A DNA stretch of 33,011 bases from Eggerthellaceae bacterium (GTDB lineage Bacteria; Actinomycetota; Coriobacteriia; Coriobacteriales; Eggerthellaceae): the NCBI GenBank assembly GCA_030524475.1, contig JAUNGO010000023.1, forward strand, positions 1 to 33,011, given 5' to 3'. Below are positions 26,213-33,011 of the stretch, piece by piece (positions within the stretch are counted from its first letter, which is position 1; each line of letters begins with the position of its first letter). Below the pieces are notes generated by a model that worked only from the letters and a program-made list of their open reading frames with translations, had not been told where the DNA came from and made no database searches. A program made the translations under genes and the position numbers.

Positions 26213-26619
26213 TAGTTCTCGACTGCAACGCGGCGATAGGTATGGTGATGGAGACGAGCTATGGTCGCGCTCTTGGTATGCTCATGCTTGACGGGGAGGA
26301 AGCCATAGCTCCTAATTTCTTCAAAATAGAGGTAACGAATACTCTCTGGAAATACATTCGTGCCGGATCGCTGGACATGGAGAATGCCGAGAAAATGTTT
26401 CGAGCAACCGTGGCTCTCGTGGGTAGCTTCCAAGATGACGAAGACCTTCTCGTCGAAGCTTTGGCGGAAGGCGCCCGGCTTGACCACCCGGTGTACGACA
26501 TGCTCTACTTCGTCCTCGCGCGCCGCCACGCCGCCACGCTGTTCACGCTTGACCAGAAACTGCAGAAGCTGTGCGACGAAAATGGTGTGAACTGCGTGTA
26601 TCTGGACAAGGAGTTCTAG
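26209..26619 (+). CDS. vapC: VapC-family PIN-domain ribonuclease toxin
   Basis: A 136-residue PIN-domain protein. The expected acidic active-site residues are present: Asp5 in IVLDCNAA, Glu41 in FKIEVTN, Asp97 in HPVYDMLYF and Asp115 in FTLDQKL, so the toxin is probably active as a Mg-dependent RNase, commonly against tRNA or rRNA in this family. It starts within the antitoxin stop codon and has no ribosome-binding site of its own, which fits translational coupling. A promoter for aspS follows directly. Confidence 0.9.
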   Translation: MIVLDCNAAIGMVMETSYGRALGMLMLDGEEAIAPNFFKIEVTNTLWKYIRAGSLDMENAEKMFRATVALVGSFQDDEDLLVEALAEGARLDHPVYDMLYFVLARRHAATLFTLDQKLQKLCDENGVNCVYLDKEF

Positions 26620-26638
26620 CGCACGGCGGTTTGTGTCG

Positions 26639-26644
26639 TACAAT
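26639..26644 (+). promoter_or_regulatory. aspS promoter, -10 element
   Basis: TACAAT lies 20 nt after the toxin stop codon and would give a leader of about 108 nt before aspS. No obvious -35 is present. The leader shows no T-box. Confidence 0.45.
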
Positions 26645-26758
26645 AACCCAGTTTGGCGAAACTCTCGCCTTCGTTTTTTGCGCCCGTTGCGTCAATGGGT
26701 GGCAAGCAGGCGTTGGGCGAGTGTTGAATAGGGAAGTTACAAGGAGAAGCGGACTATC

Positions 26759-28537
26759 ATGACGGACTTCATGAACGAATACTGCATGCACACCGCCACG
26801 TGCGGCGAGCTGCGCGCGTCCGACACGGGGCGCGAAGTGGTGCTCACCGGCTGGGCGTGGCACAATCGCGACCACGGCGGGCTCATCTTCTGCGACCTGC
26901 GCGACCGCGAGGGCTACACGCAGGTGGTCGTCGACCCCGACTGCGTGAGCGCGGACGACTTCGCGAAGGCCGAGCATCTGGGCCGCGAATACGTGCTGAA
27001 GGTGACGGGCAAGGTGCGCGAGCGCGGCGCCGACGCTGTGAACCCCAACATGGCCACGGGCGAGATCGAGGTTTTGGCCAGCGCCGTCGAGGTGCTGAAT
27101 ACCTCCGTCACGCCGCCGTTCTCCATCGAAGACGGCATCGAAACCGACGAAACCACGCGCATGAAGTGGCGCTACCTCGACATTCGCCGCCCCGAGATGC
27201 TCGCCAACCTTAAACTGCGCCACACGGTGGCGCAGGCGCTGCGCTGCGCGCTCAACAAGCGCGGCTTCCTGGAAATCGAGACGCCCATCCTGGCGAACTC
27301 CACGCCCGAGGGCGCGCGCGACTACATCGTGCCCAGCCGCCCGAACCCCGGCAAGTTCTACGCGCTGCCGCAAAGCCCGCAGCAGTTCAAGCAGATGCTC
27401 ATGTGCGCGGGCGTGGAGCGCTACTACCAGATCGCGCGCTGCTTCCGCGACGAGGACCTGCGCGCCGACCGCCAGCCCGAGTTCACGCAGGTGGACGTGG
27501 AAATGTCGTTCGTGCAGGGCGAAGACGTCATGGTGATGATGGAAGACGTCATGGCCGAGACGCTGGCCGCCGCGGGCGTGAGCCACGAGTTCCCGCTGCA
27601 GCGCATGCCCTACGCCGAGGCGATGGAGCGCTTCGGGTGCGACCGCCCCGATACGCGCTTCGGCATGGAGCTGGTGAACCTGACCGAGATCGTGCGCGGC
27701 TGCGGCTTCGGCGTGTTCGCGAAGGCGGTTGAGGCGGGCGGCGTGGTGAAGGCCATCAACTGCAAGGGCGCTGGCGACTGGAGTCGCGGCGACGTGGAGA
27801 AGCTGGCCGACATTGCGGCAGCCAACGGCGCGAAGGGCATGGCGTGGATCGCCTTCACCACCGACGGCAACGAGAAAAGCCCCATCATCAAGTTCTTCGA
27901 GGACGACGTGTACGCCCGCTTGAAGGAAGCCATGGGCGTTGAGGCGGGCGACCTGCTGCTGTTCGCCGCCGATGTGCCCGAGGTTGCCAACGCGGTGCTC
28001 TCCGCGCTGCGTCTGCACATGGCCGACCGCCTGAACATCCCGCGCGAGGGCCACAACCTTCTGTGGGTGGTGAACTTCCCCATGTTCAAGTACGACGAGG
28101 ACGAGAAGAAGTACGCCGCCGAGCATCACCCGTTTACGCACGTGCTCGACGAGGACATGGACAAGATCGAAAGCGACCCGCTGGCGTGCGGCAGCTACAG
28201 CTACGATTTGGTGATGGACGGCTTCGAGGTGGGCGGCGGCACCATCCGTATCCACAGCGCCGAGGAGCAGCGTCGCGTGCTGCGCGTGTGCGGCCTGACC
28301 GACGAGCAGATCGACGAGAAGTTCGGGCACCTCATCCACGCGCTTGAGCTGGGAGCCCCGCCGCACGGCGGCATCGCGCTGGGGCTTGACCGCCTGGTCA
28401 TGCTGCTGGCGGGGAAGGACTCCATCCGCGACGTCATCGCGTTCCCCAAAACCTCGAGCGCAAGCGACCCGATGACGGGCGCGCCGAGCGCCGTGACGGG
28501 ACGTCAGCTCAAGGAAGTGAACCTGCGCACGCTGTAA
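26759..28537 (+). CDS. aspS: Aspartyl-tRNA synthetase
   Basis: A 592-residue bacterial-type class II synthetase that charges tRNA-Asp (or tRNA-Asp/Asn if a non-discriminating enzyme). The N-terminal anticodon-binding OB fold has [20 protein letters not shown]. The catalytic domain has the motif 2 segment [18 protein letters not shown] and the motif 3 segment [13 protein letters not shown]. The GAD insertion occupies roughly residues 300-420. Length is normal. AAGGAGAAG at 26741-26749 supports ATG 26759; ATG 26771 is an alternative. A strong bidirectional hairpin terminator follows. Confidence 0.97.
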   Translation: MTDFMNEYCMHTATCGELRASDTGREVVLTGWAWHNRDHGGLIFCDLRDREGYTQVVVDPDCVSADDFAKAEHLGREYVLKVTGKVRERGADAVNPNMATGEIEVLASAVEVLNTSVTPPFSIEDGIETDETTRMKWRYLDIRRPEMLANLKLRHTVAQALRCALNKRGFLEIETPILANSTPEGARDYIVPSRPNPGKFYALPQSPQQFKQMLMCAGVERYYQIARCFRDEDLRADRQPEFTQVDVEMSFVQGEDVMVMMEDVMAETLAAAGVSHEFPLQRMPYAEAMERFGCDRPDTRFGMELVNLTEIVRGCGFGVFAKAVEAGGVVKAINCKGAGDWSRGDVEKLADIAAANGAKGMAWIAFTTDGNEKSPIIKFFEDDVYARLKEAMGVEAGDLLLFAADVPEVANAVLSALRLHMADRLNIPREGHNLLWVVNFPMFKYDEDEKKYAAEHHPFTHVLDEDMDKIESDPLACGSYSYDLVMDGFEVGGGTIRIHSAEEQRRVLRVCGLTDEQIDEKFGHLIHALELGAPPHGGIALGLDRLVMLLAGKDSIRDVIAFPKTSSASDPMTGAPSAVTGRQLKEVNLRTL

Positions 28538-28552
28538 TTGGGCGCAGCGGCG

Positions 28553-28584
28553 AAGAACCGCAACAACAAAGAACCGCAACAGCA
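28553..28584 (+). repeat. Two tandem 16-bp repeats
   Basis: AAGAACCGCAACAACA is followed by AAGAACCGCAACAGCA, one base different, between the aspS stop and its terminator. The third copy would run into the terminator stem (AAAGAAGG). Confidence 0.8.
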
Positions 28585-28616
28585 AAGAAGGCCGGGCAAC
28601 GAGCCCGGCCTTCTTT
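28584..28616. terminator. Bidirectional terminator between aspS and the SH3 gene
   Basis: AAAGAAGGCCGGGC (28584-28597) pairs perfectly with GCCCGGCCTTCTTT (28603-28616) around a 5-nt loop. The outer arms supply a T-rich 3' end in both directions, so it serves the two convergent genes. Confidence 0.9.
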
Positions 28617-28650
28617 ACCTTCTTTATGGTGGGGTGGTGCTCGAACCGCG

Positions 28651-29463
28651 TTACTGCGCAACCGCCGCCATGTACTCGTCGTAGACGTAGCCGATGCGGC
28701 CGTCGGGCAGCGAGAACTTCAGCCAGTCGTTGTCGGCCTCGCTGATCTTCACCTTGTCGCCCTTGACCAGCGTGCCGATGACGTTGGCGTCAAGGCCCGC
28801 GCCGTCACGCACGTTCAGCACGTCAGCCGTGCACGCCATCGTCTGAGGCAGCTCGGGGCGCAGGTAGTTGTCGTACATATACACGGTTTGGCCGTTCAGC
28901 TGGCACTCATACCAGTCGCTGTTCAACACCTTGCCCGTCACGTGGACGTCGGTGCCTTCAGCCAGCGACGTGATCACCTGCGCGTCCATCGACGGCGCCG
29001 TGCGCACGTTCAGCGCGTACACGTCGACGGCCATTGTCATGTCGAGCTCGCGCACGTTGTAGCCGGTGGCGGAGTTGCTGTTGGTGCCCTGATTGTACTC
29101 GGACTGGGGAACCAGATAGCTTGCGTACACGTAGCCCGACACGTCGCCCGAGATCTTGTACCACATGCAGTCGGGGCATTCGCCCACCACCTGATACGTT
29201 TGACCAGGCACGACGCTGCCCAAAATGGTGCCGAAGGGAGCTTGGCGGATCATGGCGTCGGCGGTTGCCACGTAAGTGCCGCTGACGGCGAGCAGGTCGG
29301 AGTCGCTGTACTCGGCGTTGCCCGAGGTGTGGACGTAGGCGTTGTAGTCGCCCGAGGCGACCGCCTCCTCGATGTCGGAAGGCATGGCGAACGCGGTGCC
29401 CGCCCCCATCGTGAGCGTGGCGGCAACGGCGAGCGCGCCCAGCGTAGCTGTCGTTTTTCTCAT
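28651..29463 (-). CDS. Secreted protein with three bacterial SH3 domains
   Basis: A 270-residue exported protein. Residues 1-26 form a signal peptide (MRKTTATLGALAVAATLTMG, AFA cleavage region). Three SH3_3-type modules follow at about 50-105, 130-188 and 205-265, each with a strand like LNVRTAPSMDAQV or LNVRDGAGLDANV, a turn such as WYECQLNGQTVYMYDNYL, and a closing GYVYDEYM. Such modules usually bind peptidoglycan or proteins at the cell wall. No catalytic domain is present, so an adaptor or wall-binding role is likely. The first module has a Cys pair (CPDC). The start at 29463 is set by AGGAGG upstream on the minus strand; a longer frame lacks a signal sequence at its N terminus. Confidence 0.9.
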   Translation of the reverse strand: MRKTTATLGALAVAATLTMGAGTAFAMPSDIEEAVASGDYNAYVHTSGNAEYSDSDLLAVSGTYVATADAMIRQAPFGTILGSVVPGQTYQVVGECPDCMWYKISGDVSGYVYASYLVPQSEYNQGTNSNSATGYNVRELDMTMAVDVYALNVRTAPSMDAQVITSLAEGTDVHVTGKVLNSDWYECQLNGQTVYMYDNYLRPELPQTMACTADVLNVRDGAGLDANVIGTLVKGDKVKISEADNDWLKFSLPDGRIGYVYDEYMAAVAQ

Positions 29464-29688
29464 CGGATATGGTCCTCCTGTTTCTTTCAGGTCGTGCATT
29501 TTTGCAAAGCAGTCAATATAGTGTAGCGGAGCGGCAGACGTTGCAGTTCGGGCAAGGCCTGAGTAAACGGAAGGTTGAGGGCTGCGTTTTGCAGGGAAAG
29601 CCGCGCAAAACGCGCAAGAATTGTGTGAGCCGCCTGTACTTTTGGGCTTCGGCGGCTTCGTTCGCGCGAAGGAGGGCACGCCTTCATA

Positions 29689-29694
29689 TATACT
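29689..29694 (+). promoter_or_regulatory. SRP RNA promoter, -10 element
   Basis: TATACT lies 18 nt before the first paired base of the SRP RNA. The -35 is unclear. Confidence 0.5.
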
Positions 29695-29711
29695 AGCAGC
29701 CAGCGTTACCG

Positions 29712-29818
29712 AGTGCCTCGGATGGGCTTGGGCGGCGCCAAGTTCCGAACCTGGTCAGGTCCGGGAGGAAGCAGCCATAAGGGACCGCTGACGAGCGCCC
29801 ACGCCTATTCGAGGCACT
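29712..29818 (+). ncRNA. ffs: Signal recognition particle RNA, small bacterial (4.5S) type
   Basis: About 107 nt. AGTGCCTCG at the 5' end pairs with CGAGGCACT at the 3' end. The conserved helix 8 region has GGTCAGGTCCGGGAGGAAGC followed by AGCCATAAGGGACC, the Ffh-binding site with its GGAA-type tetraloop and asymmetric loop. The Alu domain is absent, as in most small bacterial SRP RNAs. It targets ribosomes making membrane proteins together with Ffh. The exact 5' and 3' ends are inferred from base pairing. Confidence 0.93.
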
Positions 29819-29887
29819 TGATTGCCTTGCTCGCTCTTGCAGCGGGCGCAAGGTAACAGGGCGCTAAGCTGCACACGTGCTTGTCTG

Positions 29888-29909
29888 ATGCCAACCTTTG
29901 GGTTGGCAT
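29888..29909 (+). terminator. Hairpin between the SRP RNA and the DedA gene
   Basis: ATGCCAACC (29888-29896) pairs with GGTTGGCAT (29901-29909) around a 4-nt loop. It may be the terminator of the SRP RNA, but it ends only 6 nt before the DedA start codon and could instead control that gene. Confidence 0.6.
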
Positions 29910-29915
29910 TATCGT

Positions 29916-30617
29916 ATGAAGGGCTTTCCCTTGGAAATCATCAACTTCTTCGTCAACCTCATAAAAGACCCGCGCGGGCAAATCGCCGTCTGGATCACTA
30001 CGCTCGGGCCCGTGGCGGTGTTCTGCCCGTTGTTCCTCATCGTGTTCATCGAGACGGGCTTGGTGTTCTTCCCGTTTTTGCCGGGCGACTCGCTGCTGTT
30101 TGCGGCGGGCGTGTTCTCGAACCCCGGTATGTACGCCGACTTGGGGCTTGAGACGGGGCTGAACGTGGTGGCGACGCTGCTCGTGTTCTACGCAGCCGCC
30201 ATCCTCGGCAACACGTCGAACTATTGGATCGCGCGCTTTTTCGGCAAGCGCATCATCGACTCGGGGAAGGTGAAGGCGCTCACGCCCGAGCGCATGGCGA
30301 AGCTCGACGGCTTTTTCGAGAAGTACGGCGGGCTTACCATCGTGATCACGCGCTTCATGCCGTTTTTCCGCACGTTCGCGCCGTTCATCGCCGGTACGGG
30401 GCACATGAACTTCGGCAAGTTCACGCTGTTCAACTGCATCGGCGGCATTTCATGGGTGAGCCTGTTTGTGCTGGTGGGCTACTTCTTCGGCGGCGTGCCG
30501 TTCGTGCAGGAGCACTTCGAGGCCATCGTGCTCGGCATTGTGGCGGTGTCGGTGGCGCCGGCGGTTATCGGTGCCGTCAAGGCGGCGCTGGGCTCGAAGA
30601 AGAAAGACGCGCAATAG
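29916..30617 (+). CDS. DedA-family membrane protein
   Basis: A 233-residue polytopic membrane protein of the DedA/VTT superfamily, members of which move phospholipids or undecaprenyl phosphate across the membrane. Conserved features are ETGLVFFPFLPGDSLLFAAG (46-65, with Glu46 and Asp58), GNTSNYWIARFFG (98-110) and the re-entrant segment RFMPFFRTFAPFIAGTGHM (146-164, with Arg146 and Arg152). Hydrophobic segments flank these. The substrate is not known. ATG 29916 lacks a normal ribosome-binding site because the hairpin occupies that position; an in-frame TTG at 29898 lies in the hairpin loop and is less likely. It lies between the SRP RNA and dnaX. Confidence 0.92.
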   Translation: MKGFPLEIINFFVNLIKDPRGQIAVWITTLGPVAVFCPLFLIVFIETGLVFFPFLPGDSLLFAAGVFSNPGMYADLGLETGLNVVATLLVFYAAAILGNTSNYWIARFFGKRIIDSGKVKALTPERMAKLDGFFEKYGGLTIVITRFMPFFRTFAPFIAGTGHMNFGKFTLFNCIGGISWVSLFVLVGYFFGGVPFVQEHFEAIVLGIVAVSVAPAVIGAVKAALGSKKKDAQ

Positions 30618-30647
30618 CCCCCCCCGCATTCTGTCCCCTCGTTCACC
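30618..30647. repeat. Remnant of the intergenic C-run/GTTCACC repeat
   Basis: Eight C (30618-30625), then TGTCCCC and GTTCACC (30641-30647). The same elements occur in the leuB-padR intergenic region around 23062-23129. Confidence 0.4.
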
Positions 30648-30715
30648 TTGCGTTCGCCAGATCCTGCCCTTGCGTGCGTCGGATGATCTTCCGGCTTCGT
30701 CGTGGGCGCTTCTTT

Positions 30716-30721
30716 TATAAT
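30716..30721 (+). promoter_or_regulatory. dnaX promoter, -10 element
   Basis: TATAAT is a perfect -10, 51 nt before the dnaX start codon. No strong -35 is visible. Confidence 0.55.
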
Positions 30722-30771
30722 GGGCGACAAGACGTTTGGCGCAAGTTTGGCAGGGAAAGTGAGCGCAGGGT

Positions 30772-33011
30772 ATGGCAGAGGCGTTGTATCGCAAGTATCG
30801 TCCGCAGATTTTCGAGGACGTGGTGGGGCAAGAGCACATCGAGCGCACCCTGAAAAACGCCATTGAGCAGGACAAAGTAAGCCACGCGTATTTGTTCTGC
30901 GGGCCGCGCGGCACGGGCAAGACCACCACGGCGCGCCTGTTGGCGAAGGCTCTTTTGTGCCAGCGCGGGCCGACTTCCGAGCCCGACGGCACGTGCGAAG
31001 ACTGCGAGATGATCGCGGCGGGCGAGCACCCCGACGTGTACGAGCTCGACGCGGCGTCGCGCACGGGCGTGGAAAACGTGCGCGAGGAAATCATCGGTCG
31101 CGTGCAGTTTGCCCCCACGCGCGGGCGCTACAAGATATACATCATCGACGAGGTTCATATGCTCTCGACGGCGGCGTTCAACGCGCTGCTGAAAACGCTC
31201 GAGGAGCCGCCCAGCCACGTGGTGTTCATCCTCGCCACTACCGACCCGCAAAAAGTGCCCGAGACGATCCACTCGCGTTGCCAGCGGTTCGACTTCCGTC
31301 GCATATCGAACGAGGCCATCGTGTCGCGCCTGGGTGCCATTTGCGTGGCGGAAGGCGTTGAGTTCGAGGGCGACGCGCTCGATTTGATCGCGCATCGGGC
31401 GGAAGGCGGCATGCGCAACGCCTTGACGTCGCTGGAGCAGCTGATCGCGTTCGGCGAAGGGCGCGTGACGATGGAAGTGGCCGAGCGCATGTTAGGCTCG
31501 CTCGCGGTGAGCGAGCTCGGCGAAATCGTGCGTTTCGTGGGCACGCGCGACGTGGCGTCGTGCTTTAGGTGGACGGCGGAGTACGTGGAAACGGGTGCCG
31601 ACTTGGCGCAGTTCACGCGCGATTTCGCCGAGCATATACGCAATATGTACGTCATGTCGCTGGCGGGCGTGGACGTGGCGCTCGACGTGAGCGAAAGCGT
31701 GCGGCGCGAGTTGGCGGAGGAGCTGCCGCTGTTCGGCCCCGACCGCTTGGCGCGCTTGCTCGGCGTGCTGGGCGACCTGTCGGCAGAGTTGAAGTCGTCG
31801 ACGAACCCGCGGCTGACGTTCGAGATCGCGCTCACACGTATGGTGCGGCCCGACTCCGACCTCACGCTGGAGGCGCTGGCGGAGCGCGTGGAGGCGCTGG
31901 AGAGCGGCTACTCGGCGGTGGCCCATGTGGTGAGCACGCCTGCGAGCGTGGGTGCTGCGGCGCATGGCGCGGAAGCGGCGAACACGGCGGGTGCCTTGGG
32001 TGCGGGTGTGGCAACGCGCGCGGTTGCGGGCGACGCGAGAGCGAAGAACGTCGACGCGCAGGCTGCGGCTGCGTCTGCTACCGTGGCGCCGGCGGAAAGC
32101 CGCGCTGAGGCATCGCCTGTTGCGCCCGCGTCGTCGCAACCTGTCTCGCAGGAGCGGCCTCAAGCGAACCAACCAATTTCGCAGGTCAACCAGGTGGTTT
32201 CGCAGGAAAGCCGCGCGGCCGAGCAAGCGGGTCAAGCACCCGCGCAGGCCAGCCGGCCAGCTGCGCAACCCGCGCAAGCGGCCTTCCGCGCCGAGGCGTA
32301 TGCTGCGTCGTCGGGCAGCATTCCCGCCCAGCTTGCCGAAAGCCTGCAAAACCCCGCGGCTTTGCAGCGCGCATGGCAGGCGGCGCTCGCTACGCTCAAG
32401 AAGGCGAAAGCGGCGTATGGCGTGCTCTTCCTCAACACGAAGGCGTCGTTTGACGCCGCAGAAGGCTCGATCATCGTCGATTTCCCCGCCGAGAACGACT
32501 TCGCCTACAAGGCGGTGCAGAAAGCCGACGTGCAAAGCGAGTTGGCCGCCGCCCTTGCGCAAGCGTGCGGTGCGCCCGTGCCGTTCCGCTTGACGAAGGC
32601 GGGGGCGGGGCGGGGAAGCGCTCCCGCCCCCCACGAGCCTCAGCAGCAGCCTGTGGAGCGGCACCAGCAGCCAGCGGCGCAGCAACAACAGCCAGCGGCG
32701 CAGTCCCAACAGCAATCCGCAGTGCAGCCCCAGCAGCAGCCAGCGGCGCAACCCCAGTTCCAACATACGGAAGTTGCTGCGCCTGAGCCGCAGGTTGACG
32801 CGACGACGCAGGCAACCCCGCCTGCCCCTTACGAAACGCCCACGGGCTACGCCGGCTTCGAGGACGCCGTGCCGCTCGACGTGTACGACGACATGGTGCC
32901 CTACGACGAATATGGGGAATCGGCGTCGTGGGAGCCCGCTTCTCCTTCCGCTGCGCCCGCAACGCCCGGCACACCTTCCGCAGAACCAGCGAACCCCGCG
33001 TCGCGCACAAC
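30772..33011 (+). CDS. dnaX: DNA polymerase III subunit gamma/tau (3' end outside the window)
   Basis: An open frame of 746 codons running off the right edge; the clamp-loader ATPase that loads the sliding clamp. Walker A is GPRGTGKT (44-51), Walker B/DExx is IIDEVHML, and the sensor segment LATTDPQKVPETIHSRC follows. The zinc module reads Cys63, Asp72, Cys75, Cys78, so the usual second cysteine (EPC) is Asp (EPD). After residue about 370 there is an Ala/Gln/Pro-rich linker, a conserved C-terminal-type domain (about 520-615: SLQNPAALQRAWQAALATLK, ASFDAAEGSIIVDFPAENDF), and a second Gln/Pro/Ala-rich tail. No A-AAA-AAG slippery site is seen, so a gamma-type short product is not evident. GCAGGG precedes the ATG. 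Confidence 0.97.
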   Translation, partial: MAEALYRKYRPQIFEDVVGQEHIERTLKNAIEQDKVSHAYLFCGPRGTGKTTTARLLAKALLCQRGPTSEPDGTCEDCEMIAAGEHPDVYELDAASRTGVENVREEIIGRVQFAPTRGRYKIYIIDEVHMLSTAAFNALLKTLEEPPSHVVFILATTDPQKVPETIHSRCQRFDFRRISNEAIVSRLGAICVAEGVEFEGDALDLIAHRAEGGMRNALTSLEQLIAFGEGRVTMEVAERMLGSLAVSELGEIVRFVGTRDVASCFRWTAEYVETGADLAQFTRDFAEHIRNMYVMSLAGVDVALDVSESVRRELAEELPLFGPDRLARLLGVLGDLSAELKSSTNPRLTFEIALTRMVRPDSDLTLEALAERVEALESGYSAVAHVVSTPASVGAAAHGAEAANTAGALGAGVATRAVAGDARAKNVDAQAAAASATVAPAESRAEASPVAPASSQPVSQERPQANQPISQVNQVVSQESRAAEQAGQAPAQASRPAAQPAQAAFRAEAYAASSGSIPAQLAESLQNPAALQRAWQAALATLKKAKAAYGVLFLNTKASFDAAEGSIIVDFPAENDFAYKAVQKADVQSELAAALAQACGAPVPFRLTKAGAGRGSAPAPHEPQQQPVERHQQPAAQQQQPAAQSQQQSAVQPQQQPAAQPQFQHTEVAAPEPQVDATTQATPPAPYETPTGYAGFEDAVPLDVYDDMVPYDEYGESASWEPASPSAAPATPGTPSAEPANPASRT
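32641..32760 (+). repeat. Gln-rich degenerate repeat in dnaX
   Basis: CAGCCAGCGGCGCA-type units occur three times among CAG/CAA codons, encoding QQPAAQ repeats. It lies in the linker after the C-terminal domain and may vary in length between strains. Confidence 0.6.

Noticed and set aside
26543..28585. Minus-strand open frame (680 codons) opposite aspS
   Set aside because: aspS is unmistakable on the plus strand; the antisense frame has no recognisable motif and biased composition.
30772..33011. Programmed frameshift in dnaX
   Set aside because: No A-AAA-AAG or similar slippery heptamer with a following hairpin was seen in the visible part.

Overview
The window looks like a chromosomal stretch of a high-GC Gram-positive anaerobe, most probably a member of the Coriobacteriia (Eggerthellaceae-like). 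This is inferred from the GC-rich codon use, the very large sortase-anchored Cna-B/pilin-type surface protein, the gene types and the gene order. The genus cannot be fixed from the sequence alone.

Layout. Positions 1-762 hold a tRNA-Leu(UAA) on the minus strand and the upstream region of a giant gene. Positions 763-14541 are one reading frame for a 4592-residue cell-wall-anchored adhesin. It has a long N-terminal region, a membrane/signal segment, about two dozen isopeptide-type beta-sandwich repeats of two classes, and an IPQTG sorting signal. An uninterrupted run of 11 C lies between its two possible start codons. A two-gene AbiE-type toxin-antitoxin cassette follows (14648-16176), with a perfect 16-bp inverted repeat over its promoter and start codon. 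Next come a polyprenyl diphosphate synthase and a peptidoglycan-binding-domain protein (16362-18352). The leucine genes leuC and leuD (18664-20479) are separated from leuB (21892-22998) by a DUF1016/PDDEXK nuclease gene. After an intergenic repeat region there is a single frame joining a PadR-like regulator to a NifX-like metal-cluster domain, preceded by two near-identical palindromes over its promoter. Then follow hisS, a VapBC-type cassette, aspS, a minus-strand secreted SH3-domain protein, the 4.5S SRP RNA, a DedA membrane protein, and dnaX running off the right edge.

Function. The core genes cover translation (hisS, aspS, tRNA-Leu), leucine synthesis (leuCDB), isoprenoid chain synthesis, protein targeting (SRP RNA) and replication (dnaX). 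Three small defence or addiction modules (AbiE, DUF1016 nuclease, VapBC) sit between these housekeeping blocks, each with its own signals. The most interesting points are the C-tract that could switch the giant adhesin on and off, the palindromic and probably leaderless AbiE promoter, the PadR-NifX fusion with a preserved internal ribosome-binding site, and a sequence motif shared by the leuC and leuB upstream regions.
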